Shown in pieces: positions 8,614 to 17,234 of a DNA stretch of 34,886 nt. The notes beneath the pieces are model-generated. The model saw nothing but the letters and a program-made list of their open reading frames with translations, was not told the DNA's origin and did no database searches. The position numbers were made by a program, and so were the translations under genes. Source of the stretch: an uncultured Verrucomicrobiota bacterium (GTDB lineage Bacteria > Verrucomicrobiota > Verrucomicrobiia > Opitutales > Opitutaceae). The stretch is taken from NCBI GenBank assembly GCA_913058185.1, contig CAJXQX010000042.1, positions 1 to 34,886 of the forward strand, given 5' to 3'. Numbering within the stretch: position 1 is the first letter of the stretch; each line of letters begins with the position of its first letter.

Positions 8614-9024
8614 TCAGCTCAGATGTTGGTGGATACGTTGCTCGAGATCTCCACTGCCCTGGTTTTCCAAGGCCATGGAATGTTCAGTTGCCCGTAGATG
8701 CTTGGTTGCGGGATCATGCTCCGCCGCGAGTGCGACGAAGCTACTGCCGTTTCGTGGAACGAGCGTCACCACGAGTTCGCAGTCCATAGCCGCCGCCATC
8801 CGCCGCATACTCGCGAGAGTGATGGTATCAGCTTTCTCGCGCTTCTCGTAGTTTTGAATCGTGGGCACGGATACCCGGAGTTTTTGCGCAATGCGGGCTC
8901 GGGATAGGCCCAATGCCTCCCGCACCGCCCGAAGCCATCCGTGCGCAGGGCGCGGGACAGGAGTAATGTCTTTGGTGACTGATTGGAGACTTTTTATGCC
9001 TATAAGCTTACTATTAGTGCTCAT
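8614..9024 (-). CDS. Mobile mystery protein A (Xre-type regulator)
   Basis: This protein of 136 residues from ATG 9024 matches the 'mobile mystery protein A' pattern (TIGR02612), the constant partner of the Fic-type protein B. A helix-turn-helix lies in the middle (LRAVREALGLSRARIAQKLRVSVPTIQNYEKRE), followed by MRRMAAAMDCELVVTLVPR. It probably represses its own operon and may neutralise the Fic partner, as in other toxin-antitoxin pairs; that role is inferred. I prefer start 9024 (MSTNSKLIGIKSLQ) over the longer in-frame start at 9084, because the extra 20 residues overlap inverted-repeat operator DNA. One base separates its stop from the B gene start. Confidence 0.85.
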   Translation of the reverse strand: MSTNSKLIGIKSLQSVTKDITPVPRPAHGWLRAVREALGLSRARIAQKLRVSVPTIQNYEKREKADTITLASMRRMAAAMDCELVVTLVPRNGSSFVALAAEHDPATKHLRATEHSMALENQGSGDLEQRIHQHLS

Positions 9025-9026
9025 AA

Positions 9027-9073
9027 TATGCTTAAAGGCATAAAAACTGATAAAATAGCAACCTTTAAGCATA
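9027..9073 (-). promoter_or_regulatory. Putative operator of the mobile mystery A/B operon
   Basis: TATGCTTAAAGG (9027-9038) and CCTTTAAGCATA (9062-9073) are perfect 12-bp inverted copies separated by 23 AT-rich bases, directly upstream of the protein A start. A third, 10/12 copy (CCTATAAGCTTA, 8999-9010) lies just inside the gene. Spaced half-sites flanking a promoter are typical for Xre-type autorepressors. This is inference. Confidence 0.6.
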
Positions 9074-9239
9074 CTTGGAGACACTTCAATTAGGAGAGAT
9101 TAGTGAACGCTAGACGTTGTGTTTGATTGAGGTTCAAGCGACTCCGTCGCGGCGTTTAGTAGATCAACGATGCTTATCGTAGACTGATTTCGGGCACATT
9201 CGTATTTGTTCGAGCCCAAGCCGACCTTAGGTTTGGAGG

Positions 9240-10643
9240 ATGCCCCATTCCCCCGCTACCTCGGTGCAGAGCGATCGTCTGTCGTTTAAGGAAAACCTTG
9301 GCTTTGGCCTCGGCGACATGGCGTCGAATTTCTTCTTCCAGACGTTCGGCATTTTCCTGCTTTATTACTACACGGATGTCTTCGGGATCGAACCGGCCGC
9401 CGCGGGCACGATGTTTTTCCTCACCCGTCTCATCGATGCGTTTACGGATCCGGCGATAGGGGCACTCGCGGATCGCACCAAAACTCGCTGGGGCAAGTAT
9501 CGCCCCTATTTGCTCTGGATGGCGATTCCGTATGGGATCTGCGGATACCTAGTCTTTGCCAACCCAGATTTAGAAGGCACGGCCAAACTCGTTTATGCCT
9601 ACGCCACCTATTCGGCGATGATGCTGATCTACACGGCAATCAACGTGCCGTATTGCGCGCTCATGGGCGTGCTGAGTCCGTCTTCCAGGGCGCGCACGAT
9701 TGCTTCCCAATTCCGGTTCGTTTGTGCCTTCGGGGGAGGCTTCCTGATATCGTTGTTTGTGCGCCCACTGGTGGAAGGGCTCGGCGGAGGAGACGAGGTG
9801 CGAGGTTTCCAGTTTACGATGGCGATCTTTGCGGTGGCTTCGGTGGTGTTGTTTTTCGTGACGTTTCTCACTACGAAGGAACGAGTCCAACCGCCGGCGG
9901 ACCAGCAGCACAACCTCAAGGAGGAATTGGGAGAGCTCTTCCGAAACAAACCTTGGGTGATTCTGTTTTACGGTGCGGTGGCTTCGACGACGTTTCTCGT
10001 CCTGCGTGATTCGGTCACAATTCAATATTTCAAATACGTAGTCGGGGTGAGCGATGAGAAGTATTGGTGGATCTTTGATCAGGCATCTTTGTTTCTGGGG
10101 GCGGCCAAGCTTTCGAATGTCGTGGGCATTCTCTGTATCGGCCTTTTTCTCGGCAACTACGACAAGCGACCGTTGGCTGTGGTGCTCTGTTTGATCACCG
10201 CGCTTAGTGTGTTCTCGTTCTATTTCATCCCGCCCGACCAGTTCGGTCTCATGGTGGTGGTGAACACGATCGGCACATTTGTTTATGGTCCGACCGCGGC
10301 GATTATTTGGTCCATGTATGGCGATGTCGCGGCCTACGGAGAATACAAGTATGGTCGCCGCTCGACAGGTTTGGTGCACTCGGCGCAGCTTTTTTCGATG
10401 AAGACCGGCAGCATGATCGCGGGTTCGATGGGCGGACTCTTGCTCGCCTACTTTGGCTTCGAAGCCAATACGGTCCAGACGCCCCGTTCCATACTAGGGA
10501 TTTCCCTGATGTTCTCAATCATCCCAGCAGGCTTCGCCCTGATCAAAGCGTGGGCTATCTGGAAATATCCCCTGACCGCCGTGAAGATGCAAGAGATCGA
10601 AAATACCCTGCAAGAGCGATACGCCGCAGCCGAAAATAGGTAA
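9240..10643 (+). CDS. GPH-family sugar:cation symporter (MelB-like)
   Basis: This 467-residue inner-membrane carrier belongs to the glycoside-pentoside-hexuronide:cation symporter family of the major facilitator superfamily. Visible signatures are the N-terminal KENLGFGLGDMASNFFFQ, the conserved FFLTRLIDAFTDPAIGALADRTKTRWGKYRPYLLW loop (split here: FFLTRLIDAFTDP, then ADRTKTRWGKYRPYLLW), YGDVAAYGEYKYGRRSTGL in the second half, and about 12 hydrophobic segments. It would import a sugar or glycoside with Na+ or H+; the substrate cannot be told. The start ATG touches a GGAGG with zero spacing, which is too close for a normal ribosome binding site, yet the N-terminus agrees with the family. It stands alone, and the gene downstream converges on it. 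Confidence 0.9.
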   Translation: MPHSPATSVQSDRLSFKENLGFGLGDMASNFFFQTFGIFLLYYYTDVFGIEPAAAGTMFFLTRLIDAFTDPAIGALADRTKTRWGKYRPYLLWMAIPYGICGYLVFANPDLEGTAKLVYAYATYSAMMLIYTAINVPYCALMGVLSPSSRARTIASQFRFVCAFGGGFLISLFVRPLVEGLGGGDEVRGFQFTMAIFAVASVVLFFVTFLTTKERVQPPADQQHNLKEELGELFRNKPWVILFYGAVASTTFLVLRDSVTIQYFKYVVGVSDEKYWWIFDQASLFLGAAKLSNVVGILCIGLFLGNYDKRPLAVVLCLITALSVFSFYFIPPDQFGLMVVVNTIGTFVYGPTAAIIWSMYGDVAAYGEYKYGRRSTGLVHSAQLFSMKTGSMIAGSMGGLLLAYFGFEANTVQTPRSILGISLMFSIIPAGFALIKAWAIWKYPLTAVKMQEIENTLQERYAAAENR

Positions 10644-10705
10644 GATCGAAAGGGGGAAGCAGAGAACTAAGCGTCGTTGTCCAAACAGAGGCCCAATCAC
10701 TTCTG

Positions 10706-10743
10706 TGGTTTTCGCTGCCCAAATTGGGCAGCGACGAAAACCA
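10706..10743. terminator. Long hairpin between convergent genes
   Basis: TGGTTTTCG (10706-10714) pairs with CGAAAACCA (10735-10743), and the inner arms CTGCCCAA and TTGGGCAG pair as well, with only a 3-base bulge. The hairpin sits between the 3' ends of the symporter gene and metH, so it can serve as a bidirectional transcription stop. It lacks a T tract and could instead be a dispersed palindromic repeat. Confidence 0.5.
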
Positions 10744-10802
10744 TCCCTTTGGGACGATTCCGGTGGAATCACCATCTCCGCGCTTACGCGCTCCGTCCGC
10801 GT

Positions 10803-13544
10803 CTAGGCGTCGTAGTCGAGGTAGGGCCCCAACCACTTCTCGGCATCGGCCAGCTCCTTGCCGCTGCGTTTGGCGTAGTCTTTCAACTGGTCTTTGCCGA
10901 GCTTGCCTACCGCAAAATATTTGGACTGCGGATGACTGAAGTAGAACCCGCTGACGCTACTGGCGGGATACATGGCGTTGGACTCGGTGAGTATGATGCC
11001 GGTGGCCGCCTCAACATCGAAGAGCTGCCATAGCTGTGGCTTCTGGGTGTGATCGGGGCAGGCCGGATAACCGGGCGCTGGACGCACGCTCCGGTATTTC
11101 TCCCGAATGATTTCCTGCATGGAGAGGTCTTCGGTTTTGCCGTAACCCGCGAAGTCACGGGCTTTCTTGTGAAAGAGTTCGGCCATAGCTTCGGCGATCC
11201 GATCGCCCAGAGCCTGCACTATGATCGCGTTGTAGTCGTCTCCGGCATCCTTAAATTCTTTTGAGAACGTTTCGACACCGGATCCGGCGGTGACAGCGAA
11301 GCCGCCAATATAGTCGATCCTACCGCTGTCCTTAGGGGCGATGTAATCGGCCAAGCAGTGGTTGAATAGGTTGACGGGTTTCTCCTGCTGCTGGCGGAGA
11401 AAATGAAATGTATCTAGAACCTCACTGCGATCGACATCAGTGTAGACCTCGACTGAATCACCAACTGCGTTGGCCGGCTGGAATCCCATGATGGCGCGAG
11501 GGGAGAAGCGTTTCTCGACGACGATGCGTTCCAGCAGTTCCTTGGCATCGGCAAAGAGCTTAGTCGCTTCTTCGCCGACCACTTCGTCGGTGAGAATATC
11601 GGGATAACGGCCATGCAGTTCCCAAGCGCTAAAGAAAGGCCCCCAGTCGATGAAGGGGACGATGTCCCCAAGTTCCAAGTGACAAGTATCAAGTAACAAG
11701 TCATCATCAGCAGCGCTTTGCGCCGCACTAGACTCCGATTGATTGTTGCCAAAAATTCGGGTGCCCAGGAATTCGGGTTTGGGGATGTCGATGTGGGCCC
11801 AGTCGAACTGCGGAGCGCGGGCGCGAACTTGGGCGATCTTGAGCAGGGGTTTGCGGTTGCGGCGGGCCTCGAATTGCTGGCGCTGTTCGGCCTGCTTTTT
11901 GGCATTCTCCGCCATGTAGGCGGGCTTTTGCTCATCGCTGAGCAGCGCGCTGACCACATTCACTACGCGAGAGGCATCGAGCACGTGCACCACGCCGGGA
12001 GCGTAGTTGGGCGCTACCTTCACGGCGGTGTGGGCAGTCGAGGTGGTGGCTCCGCCGATTAACAACGGCACATCGAAACCTTCCCGAGTCATTTCCTTGG
12101 CCACGTGCACCATCTCGTCGAGTGACGGGGTGATGAGTCCAGAAAGTCCGATCACGTCGGCGCCGATCTCTTTGGCTTTCGCCAGAATTTTTGCGCACGA
12201 GACCATCACGCCCATATCGACCACTTCGTAATTGTTACAGGCGAGCACCACGCCGACGATGTTTTTGCCGATGTCGTGCACGTCGCCTTTGACCGTAGCG
12301 ATGAGGAATTTTCCTTGGGCTTTGGTGACTTGACCGGCGGCGATCGCCTTGGCTTTTTCCTTTTCCATGAACGGGGTGAGGTAGGCCACGGCTTTCTTCA
12401 TCACCCGGGCCGATTTGACCACCTGGGGGAGAAACATTTTTCCAGCGCCGAATAGGTCACCGACGACGCGCATGCCGTCCATCAACGGCCCCTCGATAAT
12501 GTCGAGTGGGCGAGGAAGCTTTTGGCGGCACTCTTCGGTGTCGGCTTCGATAAACATGTCGATGCCCTTGACCAGAGCATGACTCATGCGGGCTTCGACG
12601 GGTAGTTCGCGCCAAGCCGCCGCGGCGGGTTTGGCGGCGACCACGCCACCGGCCTTGGCCGCATCGGCCTCGGCTTTGAGCTCTTCAGCGTGAGTGATGA
12701 GTTTGTCGGTCGCGTCGGGGTTGCGGTTGAGCAACACATCGTCGACGAGGTCGCGGAGCTTTGGTTCGATTTCGTCGTAAACCCCGAGCATGCCGGCATT
12801 GACGATAGCCATGTCCATGCCTTGGCGGATGGCGTGGAAGAGGAAGGCGGTGTGCATCGCCTCGCGCACGGGGTTGTTGCCGCGAAAAGAGAACGAAACG
12901 TTGGAAACACCACCGGATATTTTGGCGCCGGGCAGGGTGTCTTTGATGATCTTCGTAGCTTCGAAGAAATCGACCGCGTAGTTGTTATGCTCCTCGATTC
13001 CGGTGGCGACGGTGAGGATGTTCGGATCGAAGATGATGTCCTCGGGGAGGAAGCCGATGCCGGTGAGCAAATTGTAAGCGCGGGTGCAGATGCGGACCTT
13101 CTCGTCGCGAGTTGCGGCCTGGCCTTCTTCGTCAAACGCCATGACCACGGCTGCGGCGCCGTAGCGCATAAGGAGACGGGCGCGTTTGAGGAAATCTTCC
13201 TCGCCATCCTTGAGCGAGATGGAATTTACGATGCCCTTGCCTTGGAGGCATTGCAGGCCGGCTTCGAGCACACTCCATTTGGACGAGTCCAACATGATCG
13301 GCACGCGACAGATATCAGGCTCAGCGGCGATCAAGTTGAGAAACTTGACCATGGTGGCTTCTCCGTCGATCAGGGCTTCGTCGACATTTATGTCGATGAT
13401 GTTGGCGCCGTTCACGACCTGCTGGGCGGCGATGGCGAGACAGCCGTCCCAATCGTCGGCCTTGAGCATACGGGCGAAGCGGGGAGAACCGGTGATGTTG
13501 GTGCGTTCACCAACGACGAGAAAACGGGATGCAGCGTTAAACAC
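10803..13544 (-). CDS. metH: Methionine synthase MetH, folate/B12/activation domains
   Basis: This 913-residue protein is the C-terminal two thirds of cobalamin-dependent methionine synthase, which moves a methyl group from 5-methyltetrahydrofolate through B12 to homocysteine. In order it has the pterin-binding domain ([23 protein letters not shown]; residues about 8-290), the B12 cap (about 310-400), the B12-binding Rossmann domain with the base-off motif [12 protein letters not shown] near 415, and the SAM-binding reactivation domain ([10 protein letters not shown] near 630; [12 protein letters not shown] near 820). The homocysteine domain is encoded separately by the gene upstream, with 139 bases between them. 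The start is GTG 13544, with no good ribosome binding site. Near residues 600-625 an extra low-complexity stretch overlaps an AAGTNNC heptad array. All catalytic parts look intact. Confidence 0.95.
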   Translation of the reverse strand: MFNAASRFLVVGERTNITGSPRFARMLKADDWDGCLAIAAQQVVNGANIIDINVDEALIDGEATMVKFLNLIAAEPDICRVPIMLDSSKWSVLEAGLQCLQGKGIVNSISLKDGEEDFLKRARLLMRYGAAAVVMAFDEEGQAATRDEKVRICTRAYNLLTGIGFLPEDIIFDPNILTVATGIEEHNNYAVDFFEATKIIKDTLPGAKISGGVSNVSFSFRGNNPVREAMHTAFLFHAIRQGMDMAIVNAGMLGVYDEIEPKLRDLVDDVLLNRNPDATDKLITHAEELKAEADAAKAGGVVAAKPAAAAWRELPVEARMSHALVKGIDMFIEADTEECRQKLPRPLDIIEGPLMDGMRVVGDLFGAGKMFLPQVVKSARVMKKAVAYLTPFMEKEKAKAIAAGQVTKAQGKFLIATVKGDVHDIGKNIVGVVLACNNYEVVDMGVMVSCAKILAKAKEIGADVIGLSGLITPSLDEMVHVAKEMTREGFDVPLLIGGATTSTAHTAVKVAPNYAPGVVHVLDASRVVNVVSALLSDEQKPAYMAENAKKQAEQRQQFEARRNRKPLLKIAQVRARAPQFDWAHIDIPKPEFLGTRIFGNNQSESSAAQSAADDDLLLDTCHLELGDIVPFIDWGPFFSAWELHGRYPDILTDEVVGEEATKLFADAKELLERIVVEKRFSPRAIMGFQPANAVGDSVEVYTDVDRSEVLDTFHFLRQQQEKPVNLFNHCLADYIAPKDSGRIDYIGGFAVTAGSGVETFSKEFKDAGDDYNAIIVQALGDRIAEAMAELFHKKARDFAGYGKTEDLSMQEIIREKYRSVRPAPGYPACPDHTQKPQLWQLFDVEAATGIILTESNAMYPASSVSGFYFSHPQSKYFAVGKLGKDQLKDYAKRSGKELADAEKWLGPYLDYDA
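11670..11701. repeat. AAGTNNC heptad array inside metH
   Basis: On the plus strand four 7-base units AAGTTCC, AAGTGAC, AAGTATC, AAGTAAC are followed by AAGT. The same unit type forms the array at 15101-15132 on the other strand. In metH the array is translated as [11 protein letters not shown] in the linker before the activation domain, so it appears to have entered coding sequence without breaking the frame. Confidence 0.8.
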
Positions 13545-13607
13545 GGAAAGTAGGTAGCTGATTAGTGAGTAGGATGGAGGAGAGGGTCGCTGGGTAAAAA
13601 TCGTTCT

Positions 13608-13678
13608 CTTACTCGTTCTCGTTCCTCTTTCTCTCTGCTGGAATGGACTGATCCAGAACGAGAATGAGAAAGAGTAAG
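13608..13678. repeat. CTCGTT-type inverted element at the metH split
   Basis: The ends are CTTACTC (13608-13614) and GAGTAAG (13672-13678). The left arm continues as ACTCGTTCTCGTTC, and the right arm reads GAGAATGAGAAAGAGTAAG. The right arm matches 17 of 19 bases of the right arm of the element at 25304-25435. It occupies about half of the 139-base gap between the two metH genes. Confidence 0.7.
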
Positions 13679-13683
13679 ATAAG

Positions 13684-14757
13684 TTACGCCACGGTCAGAG
13701 GTTCGAGACCGGAGAGTTGTAGGGTATTGGAACGAGCGGGAACCGGACGGACGGAGAGGCCTTTGACGGCGTCGGCGATCGCGGAGATGTGGTCCGGAGT
13801 AGAGCCGCAGCAACCGCCTACGACATTTACGAATCCGGCATTGGCGAATTCGGCGAGATCAGCAGCCATGTCATCAGGCTCTTCATCGTAACCGCCAAAT
13901 GCGTTCGGCAATCCGGCGTTGGGATAGCACGTCACGTAACATTCGGCGACGGCTGCGAGCTCTTCCATATAGGGCCGCATATCTCTGGCGCCTAAGGCAC
14001 AGTTGATCCCGACGCTGAAGGGCTTCGCGTGGCGAATGGAGTGGTAGAAGGCGTTGATCGTTTGACCCGACAAGGTGCGGCCTGAGGCATCGGTGATCGT
14101 GACGCTGATCATCACCGGCAGGCGGGTGCCGGTTTCTTCAAACACCGTAGCAATCGCGAAGAGGGCGGCTTTCGAGTTCAACGTGTCGAAAATCGTCTCA
14201 ACCAGCAGCGTATCGACGCCGCCGGCGACGAGGGCGCGCACCTGTTCGGTGTAGGCTTCGACGACCTGAGCCCAGGTCACGGCGCGATATTCCGGGCGAT
14301 TGACGTCGGGCGACATCGAGAGCGTTCGGTTAAGAGGTCCGATGGCACCGGCCACGAAACAACGTCGACCCGGAGTTGCTTTCTCTGCAGCCTTAGCGGC
14401 GCGGCGAGCGCATTGCACAGCGGCCGTGTTTAGGTCAGTGACGACCGACTCAAGGGCGTAATCGGCCTGACCGATAGTGGTGCTGCTGAAAGTATTGGTC
14501 TCCACCATGTCGGATCCGGCCGCGAAATAACGTTCGTGCACCTCTTGGATGATGTCCGGACGGGTGAGACAGAGCAGGTCATTATTGCCCTTGAGATCGG
14601 AAGGGTGGTCGGCGAAGCGCTCCCCGCGAAAATCAGACTCTTCCAAACCATACCCTTGCAGGACAGATCCCATAGCGCCGTCGAGCACGCCGATACGCTT
14701 GGCAAAAAGCTCGTTTAGGTCGGAAAACACCGGTGAATCGGACATGATAGAGGACAT
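13684..14757 (-). CDS. metH: Methionine synthase MetH, homocysteine-binding domain
   Basis: This 357-residue protein is the N-terminal homocysteine methyltransferase domain of MetH as a separate gene. It has [17 protein letters not shown] near the start, the zinc-binding Cys in GINCALGA (about residue 250) and the paired Cys in [12 protein letters not shown] (about 315). It ends with [10 protein letters not shown], the sequence that normally leads straight into the folate domain in one-piece MetH, so the split lies exactly in the interdomain linker. The following gene is not in the same frame (139-base gap). Both proteins must associate to work. A palindrome lies 44 bases upstream of the start, and the B12 uptake operon diverges from this gene. 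Confidence 0.93.
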   Translation of the reverse strand: MSSIMSDSPVFSDLNELFAKRIGVLDGAMGSVLQGYGLEESDFRGERFADHPSDLKGNNDLLCLTRPDIIQEVHERYFAAGSDMVETNTFSSTTIGQADYALESVVTDLNTAAVQCARRAAKAAEKATPGRRCFVAGAIGPLNRTLSMSPDVNRPEYRAVTWAQVVEAYTEQVRALVAGGVDTLLVETIFDTLNSKAALFAIATVFEETGTRLPVMISVTITDASGRTLSGQTINAFYHSIRHAKPFSVGINCALGARDMRPYMEELAAVAECYVTCYPNAGLPNAFGGYDEEPDDMAADLAEFANAGFVNVVGGCCGSTPDHISAIADAVKGLSVRPVPARSNTLQLSGLEPLTVA

Positions 14758-14800
14758 GGTGATGAAATTTCACTCGTTCTGGAGAGAGAGCGCAAGATTA

Positions 14801-14830
14801 CATATCAAAATATTTAAATATGTTGATATG
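14801..14830. promoter_or_regulatory. 30-bp near-perfect palindrome between metH and btuB
   Basis: CATATCAA at the left and TTGATATG at the right are joined by an AT-rich centre (ATATTTAAATAT). 14 of 15 base pairs match across the dyad; the only mismatch is at 14809/14822. It lies 44 bases upstream of the metH homocysteine-domain gene and in the shared promoter region of the btu operon. Symmetry and position suggest an operator for a dimeric regulator of methionine or B12 genes. Which regulator is unknown; ArsR-type SahR, known to control metH in some Proteobacteria, is one candidate to test. Confidence 0.65.
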
Positions 14831-15100
14831 AGATAGAATTACTTCAAAACTTGAGGTTGCATTCGCCGGATAAAACGCCCGAGAGTCGCATCGTTCCTTG
14901 ATTTTGTCCCGTTCAGCGAGGAAGGCCGTGAGAATCGGCCACAGTTGCGCTGCGGTAACACACCAGTCCAAAACTCCATTCGATCTAACCAGATCGGAGT
15001 AAAACCAATCCCGGTTCGCCGGGGTGAAGGTGGAGTAGAGGCAGCACGCGCCCCGTGCCAAGCAACACGTTCCAGTCACAGGTAAAAAGAGCATCCGCTT

Positions 15101-15132
15101 TTGATACTTGTTACTTGCTACTTGATACTTTG
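15101..15132. repeat. AAGTNNC heptad array, intergenic copy
   Basis: Read on the minus strand, the units AAGTATC, AAGTAGC, AAGTAAC, AAGTATC follow each other. This is the same 7-base unit as the array inside metH at 11670-11701, in the opposite orientation on the plus strand. Confidence 0.8.
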
Positions 15133-15317
15133 AGCGAGGCACGAGCGAACGTGTGGAGTCCGAACACTTGCCCGGGATAGCTCACGCGTTAGCCGCGATA
15201 CTTTTGCGCGCGGCTTTCGTGAAATCTTCATCGCAAAAATGAAGCGTGGGAGTAGTTCCGAACACGGACTCAGGTCCGGGCTCAATTACTCTTATTTTAA
15301 GACAGTTGTTCGTGTTC

Positions 15318-17189
15318 ATGAATCAATCCCTACTTGTCTCCGTTCGCCGGGGCATTCGAAAAACCGCCGTCTCAATTTTGATTGGATCGGCTCTCAGCAT
15401 CGCGCTGCCCGCTCAAACCGCGGTCACGCAACTTGAAACCGTCGTAACCACGGCGACCCGCACTCCCGTATTTGGGGCCCAGCTTGGCTCGGCCGTCGAT
15501 CGGATTTCCGCCGCTGATCTCCAGCGTCGCCAGATTAATACCCTGGCCGGTGCATTGGATACCATCCCGGGAACCCCGAACTTTGCTTCGGGTGCTTCTG
15601 GTGCCGTCACCTCCGTTTTCATGCGGGGAGCAAACTCCAATCAAACCCTGTTCCTCGTGGATGGTATTCGGCTTAACGATCCGAATGCCGATTACTTCAA
15701 CTTCGTCGGCGGGGCCTGCGTGAGTTCCTGCGACAGTCTCGAAGTTTCCCACGGACCGCAGAGCACGCTCTACGGCGGTGAAGCCATGGGTGGGGTGGTG
15801 GCCCTGTCCGTTCAACCCGGTTCGGGTCAGTCAAGGGGACGAATCGTTCTTGAGGCCGGTTCGTTCGGCACGGTCCAAGGCACCATCGACGCTCAAGGAC
15901 AGCGCGACGCTACGGCCTATTCACTCTCCCTTTCGGGTGGTCATACTGACAATGATCGAACCCATAACGAATTCGACAGCGTCAATTTCGTGGGCCGACT
16001 CGATCAGAAAATTAGCGAAACCCTCAACGTCGGCGCCACGCTCCGCGGATTCCGCGGGGAGTATGAATCGCCCGGCGACCGCTTCACTAACGACCCGGAT
16101 AATCTTGAAGAGGAAAGTAACTGGCTCGCCACGGCGTTCGCCGAGTTCGCCCCTTCTGACGATTTAAACGGTCGGATCACGATCGGCGGCCAACTGCGCA
16201 AATTTACTTCCACTAACCCGGGAGCGTTTGGCACGCAGGTCACCAATATCGACAACGAGCGAGCCGTCCTAGATGCCCAGATCACTTACCGCGGATGGGA
16301 TCGGCACCGCGTGACGGCGGGCCTCACGGCTGAAGCCAGTAGCACCACCAACAATGGCTTCGGTGATATCGACGAAGACCAATCTCTCTTTGCTGTTTTT
16401 GTGCAGGACGAAATCACGCTGGCCGAAAACCTCTGGGTTACCGCCGGTCTGCGCAGTGATGACCACGATACGTTTGGTCGCTCGACCACGGGTCGTGGCA
16501 CGGTGGCCTGGCAAGTGGTGCCGGATCAGATCAAACTTCGCGGCAGCTACGGCACCGCGTTTCGTTCGCCGAGCTTCCTCGATCTTTATGGCCAAAGTTC
16601 CTTCTACCAAGGCAACCCAGACCTCAAGGCGGAAGAGGGAGATGGTTGGGATGTCGGAATCGACACCTACTTCGCTGATGGTCGCGGATCGGCGAGCGTG
16701 ACCTACTTCGATATGTCCTACGAAAATCTGATCATTTTTGATTTCGGAGTGTTCCCCGGCACGACGGCTAACGTGGAAAAAGCTCGCACCTACGGGATCG
16801 AAACCAGCACGAGCTGGGCCATCGGCACCGGCACAGAAGTGCGCGCCAGTTATACTTACCTCGAGGCCGAAAACGAATCTCAGGGTATCCGCTTACTGCG
16901 TCGTCCCCGTCATAGTGGTTCCTTGGATGTTTGGCATAACTTCGGCGAATTCGATTTCGGATTCGGATTGGGCTTTGTGGCCGACCTCAAGGATGTCCAT
17001 GCGCAGACTTTTGGGACCATCGATGGCGAAGATTACCTGGTCACTCGCTTCTATGGTTCCTGGCAAGTGCGGTCGGACTTGAAACTCCGCGCCCGCATTG
17101 AAAATGCCTTCGATAAAAACTACGAACCGGTCCATGGATTCCCTCAACCGGGTATTGGTGGCTACTTCGGTATCGAGTGGAGTTATTGA
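15318..17189 (+). CDS. btuB: TonB-dependent cobalamin receptor BtuB
   Basis: This outer-membrane receptor of 623 residues should bind B12 or cobinamides outside the cell and import them with TonB energy. A signal peptide (KTAVSILIGSALSIALPAQ) is followed by a TonB box (ETVVTTA, residues about 40-46), a plug domain (VDRISAADLQRRQINTLAGAL, SVFMRGANSNQTLFLVDGI, LEVSHGPQSTLYGGEAMGGVV) and a 22-strand-type barrel ending in FGIEWSY. I chose ATG 15318 because the signal peptide starts there; a longer frame opens at 15246. The name rests on BtuB-like plug motifs and on the B12 operon that follows. Two Cys in the plug (ACVSSC) may form a disulfide. There is no strong ribosome binding site. Confidence 0.88.
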   Translation: MNQSLLVSVRRGIRKTAVSILIGSALSIALPAQTAVTQLETVVTTATRTPVFGAQLGSAVDRISAADLQRRQINTLAGALDTIPGTPNFASGASGAVTSVFMRGANSNQTLFLVDGIRLNDPNADYFNFVGGACVSSCDSLEVSHGPQSTLYGGEAMGGVVALSVQPGSGQSRGRIVLEAGSFGTVQGTIDAQGQRDATAYSLSLSGGHTDNDRTHNEFDSVNFVGRLDQKISETLNVGATLRGFRGEYESPGDRFTNDPDNLEEESNWLATAFAEFAPSDDLNGRITIGGQLRKFTSTNPGAFGTQVTNIDNERAVLDAQITYRGWDRHRVTAGLTAEASSTTNNGFGDIDEDQSLFAVFVQDEITLAENLWVTAGLRSDDHDTFGRSTTGRGTVAWQVVPDQIKLRGSYGTAFRSPSFLDLYGQSSFYQGNPDLKAEEGDGWDVGIDTYFADGRGSASVTYFDMSYENLIIFDFGVFPGTTANVEKARTYGIETSTSWAIGTGTEVRASYTYLEAENESQGIRLLRRPRHSGSLDVWHNFGEFDFGFGLGFVADLKDVHAQTFGTIDGEDYLVTRFYGSWQVRSDLKLRARIENAFDKNYEPVHGFPQPGIGGYFGIEWSY

Positions 17190-17234
17190 GTGGGTGGCCC
17201 ACGAAATCACCCGAAAGAACCCTAAAATCGAATC

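Larger units (their letters stand above)
14758..15317. other. Intergenic region between metH and btuB
   Basis: These 560 bases separate two divergent units. They hold a 30-bp palindrome (14801-14830), a CTCGTTCTGGA motif (14772-14782) shared with the element at the metH split, a heptad repeat (15101-15132), and inverted GAGTCCG/CGGACTC septamers about 110 bases apart near 15156 and 15265. I searched for the B12-box and the other conserved cobalamin riboswitch blocks on both strands and found no convincing match. An open frame on the minus strand (14798-15142) has no family resemblance and begins in the repeat. Confidence 0.6.

Noticed and set aside
12690-13553. 287-codon open frame on the plus strand antisense to metH
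   Set aside because: It is the shadow of a GC-rich, highly conserved gene; the product has no family resemblance.
14798-15142. 114-codon frame on the minus strand upstream of metH
   Set aside because: It starts in the AAGTNNC repeat (giving SKYQVASNKYQ), covers the palindrome and has no family likeness.
15262-15280. GACTCAGGTCCGGGCTC as a possible B12-box of a cobalamin riboswitch
   Set aside because: The core AGGAGACC-like part is missing and no other conserved riboswitch blocks lie upstream.
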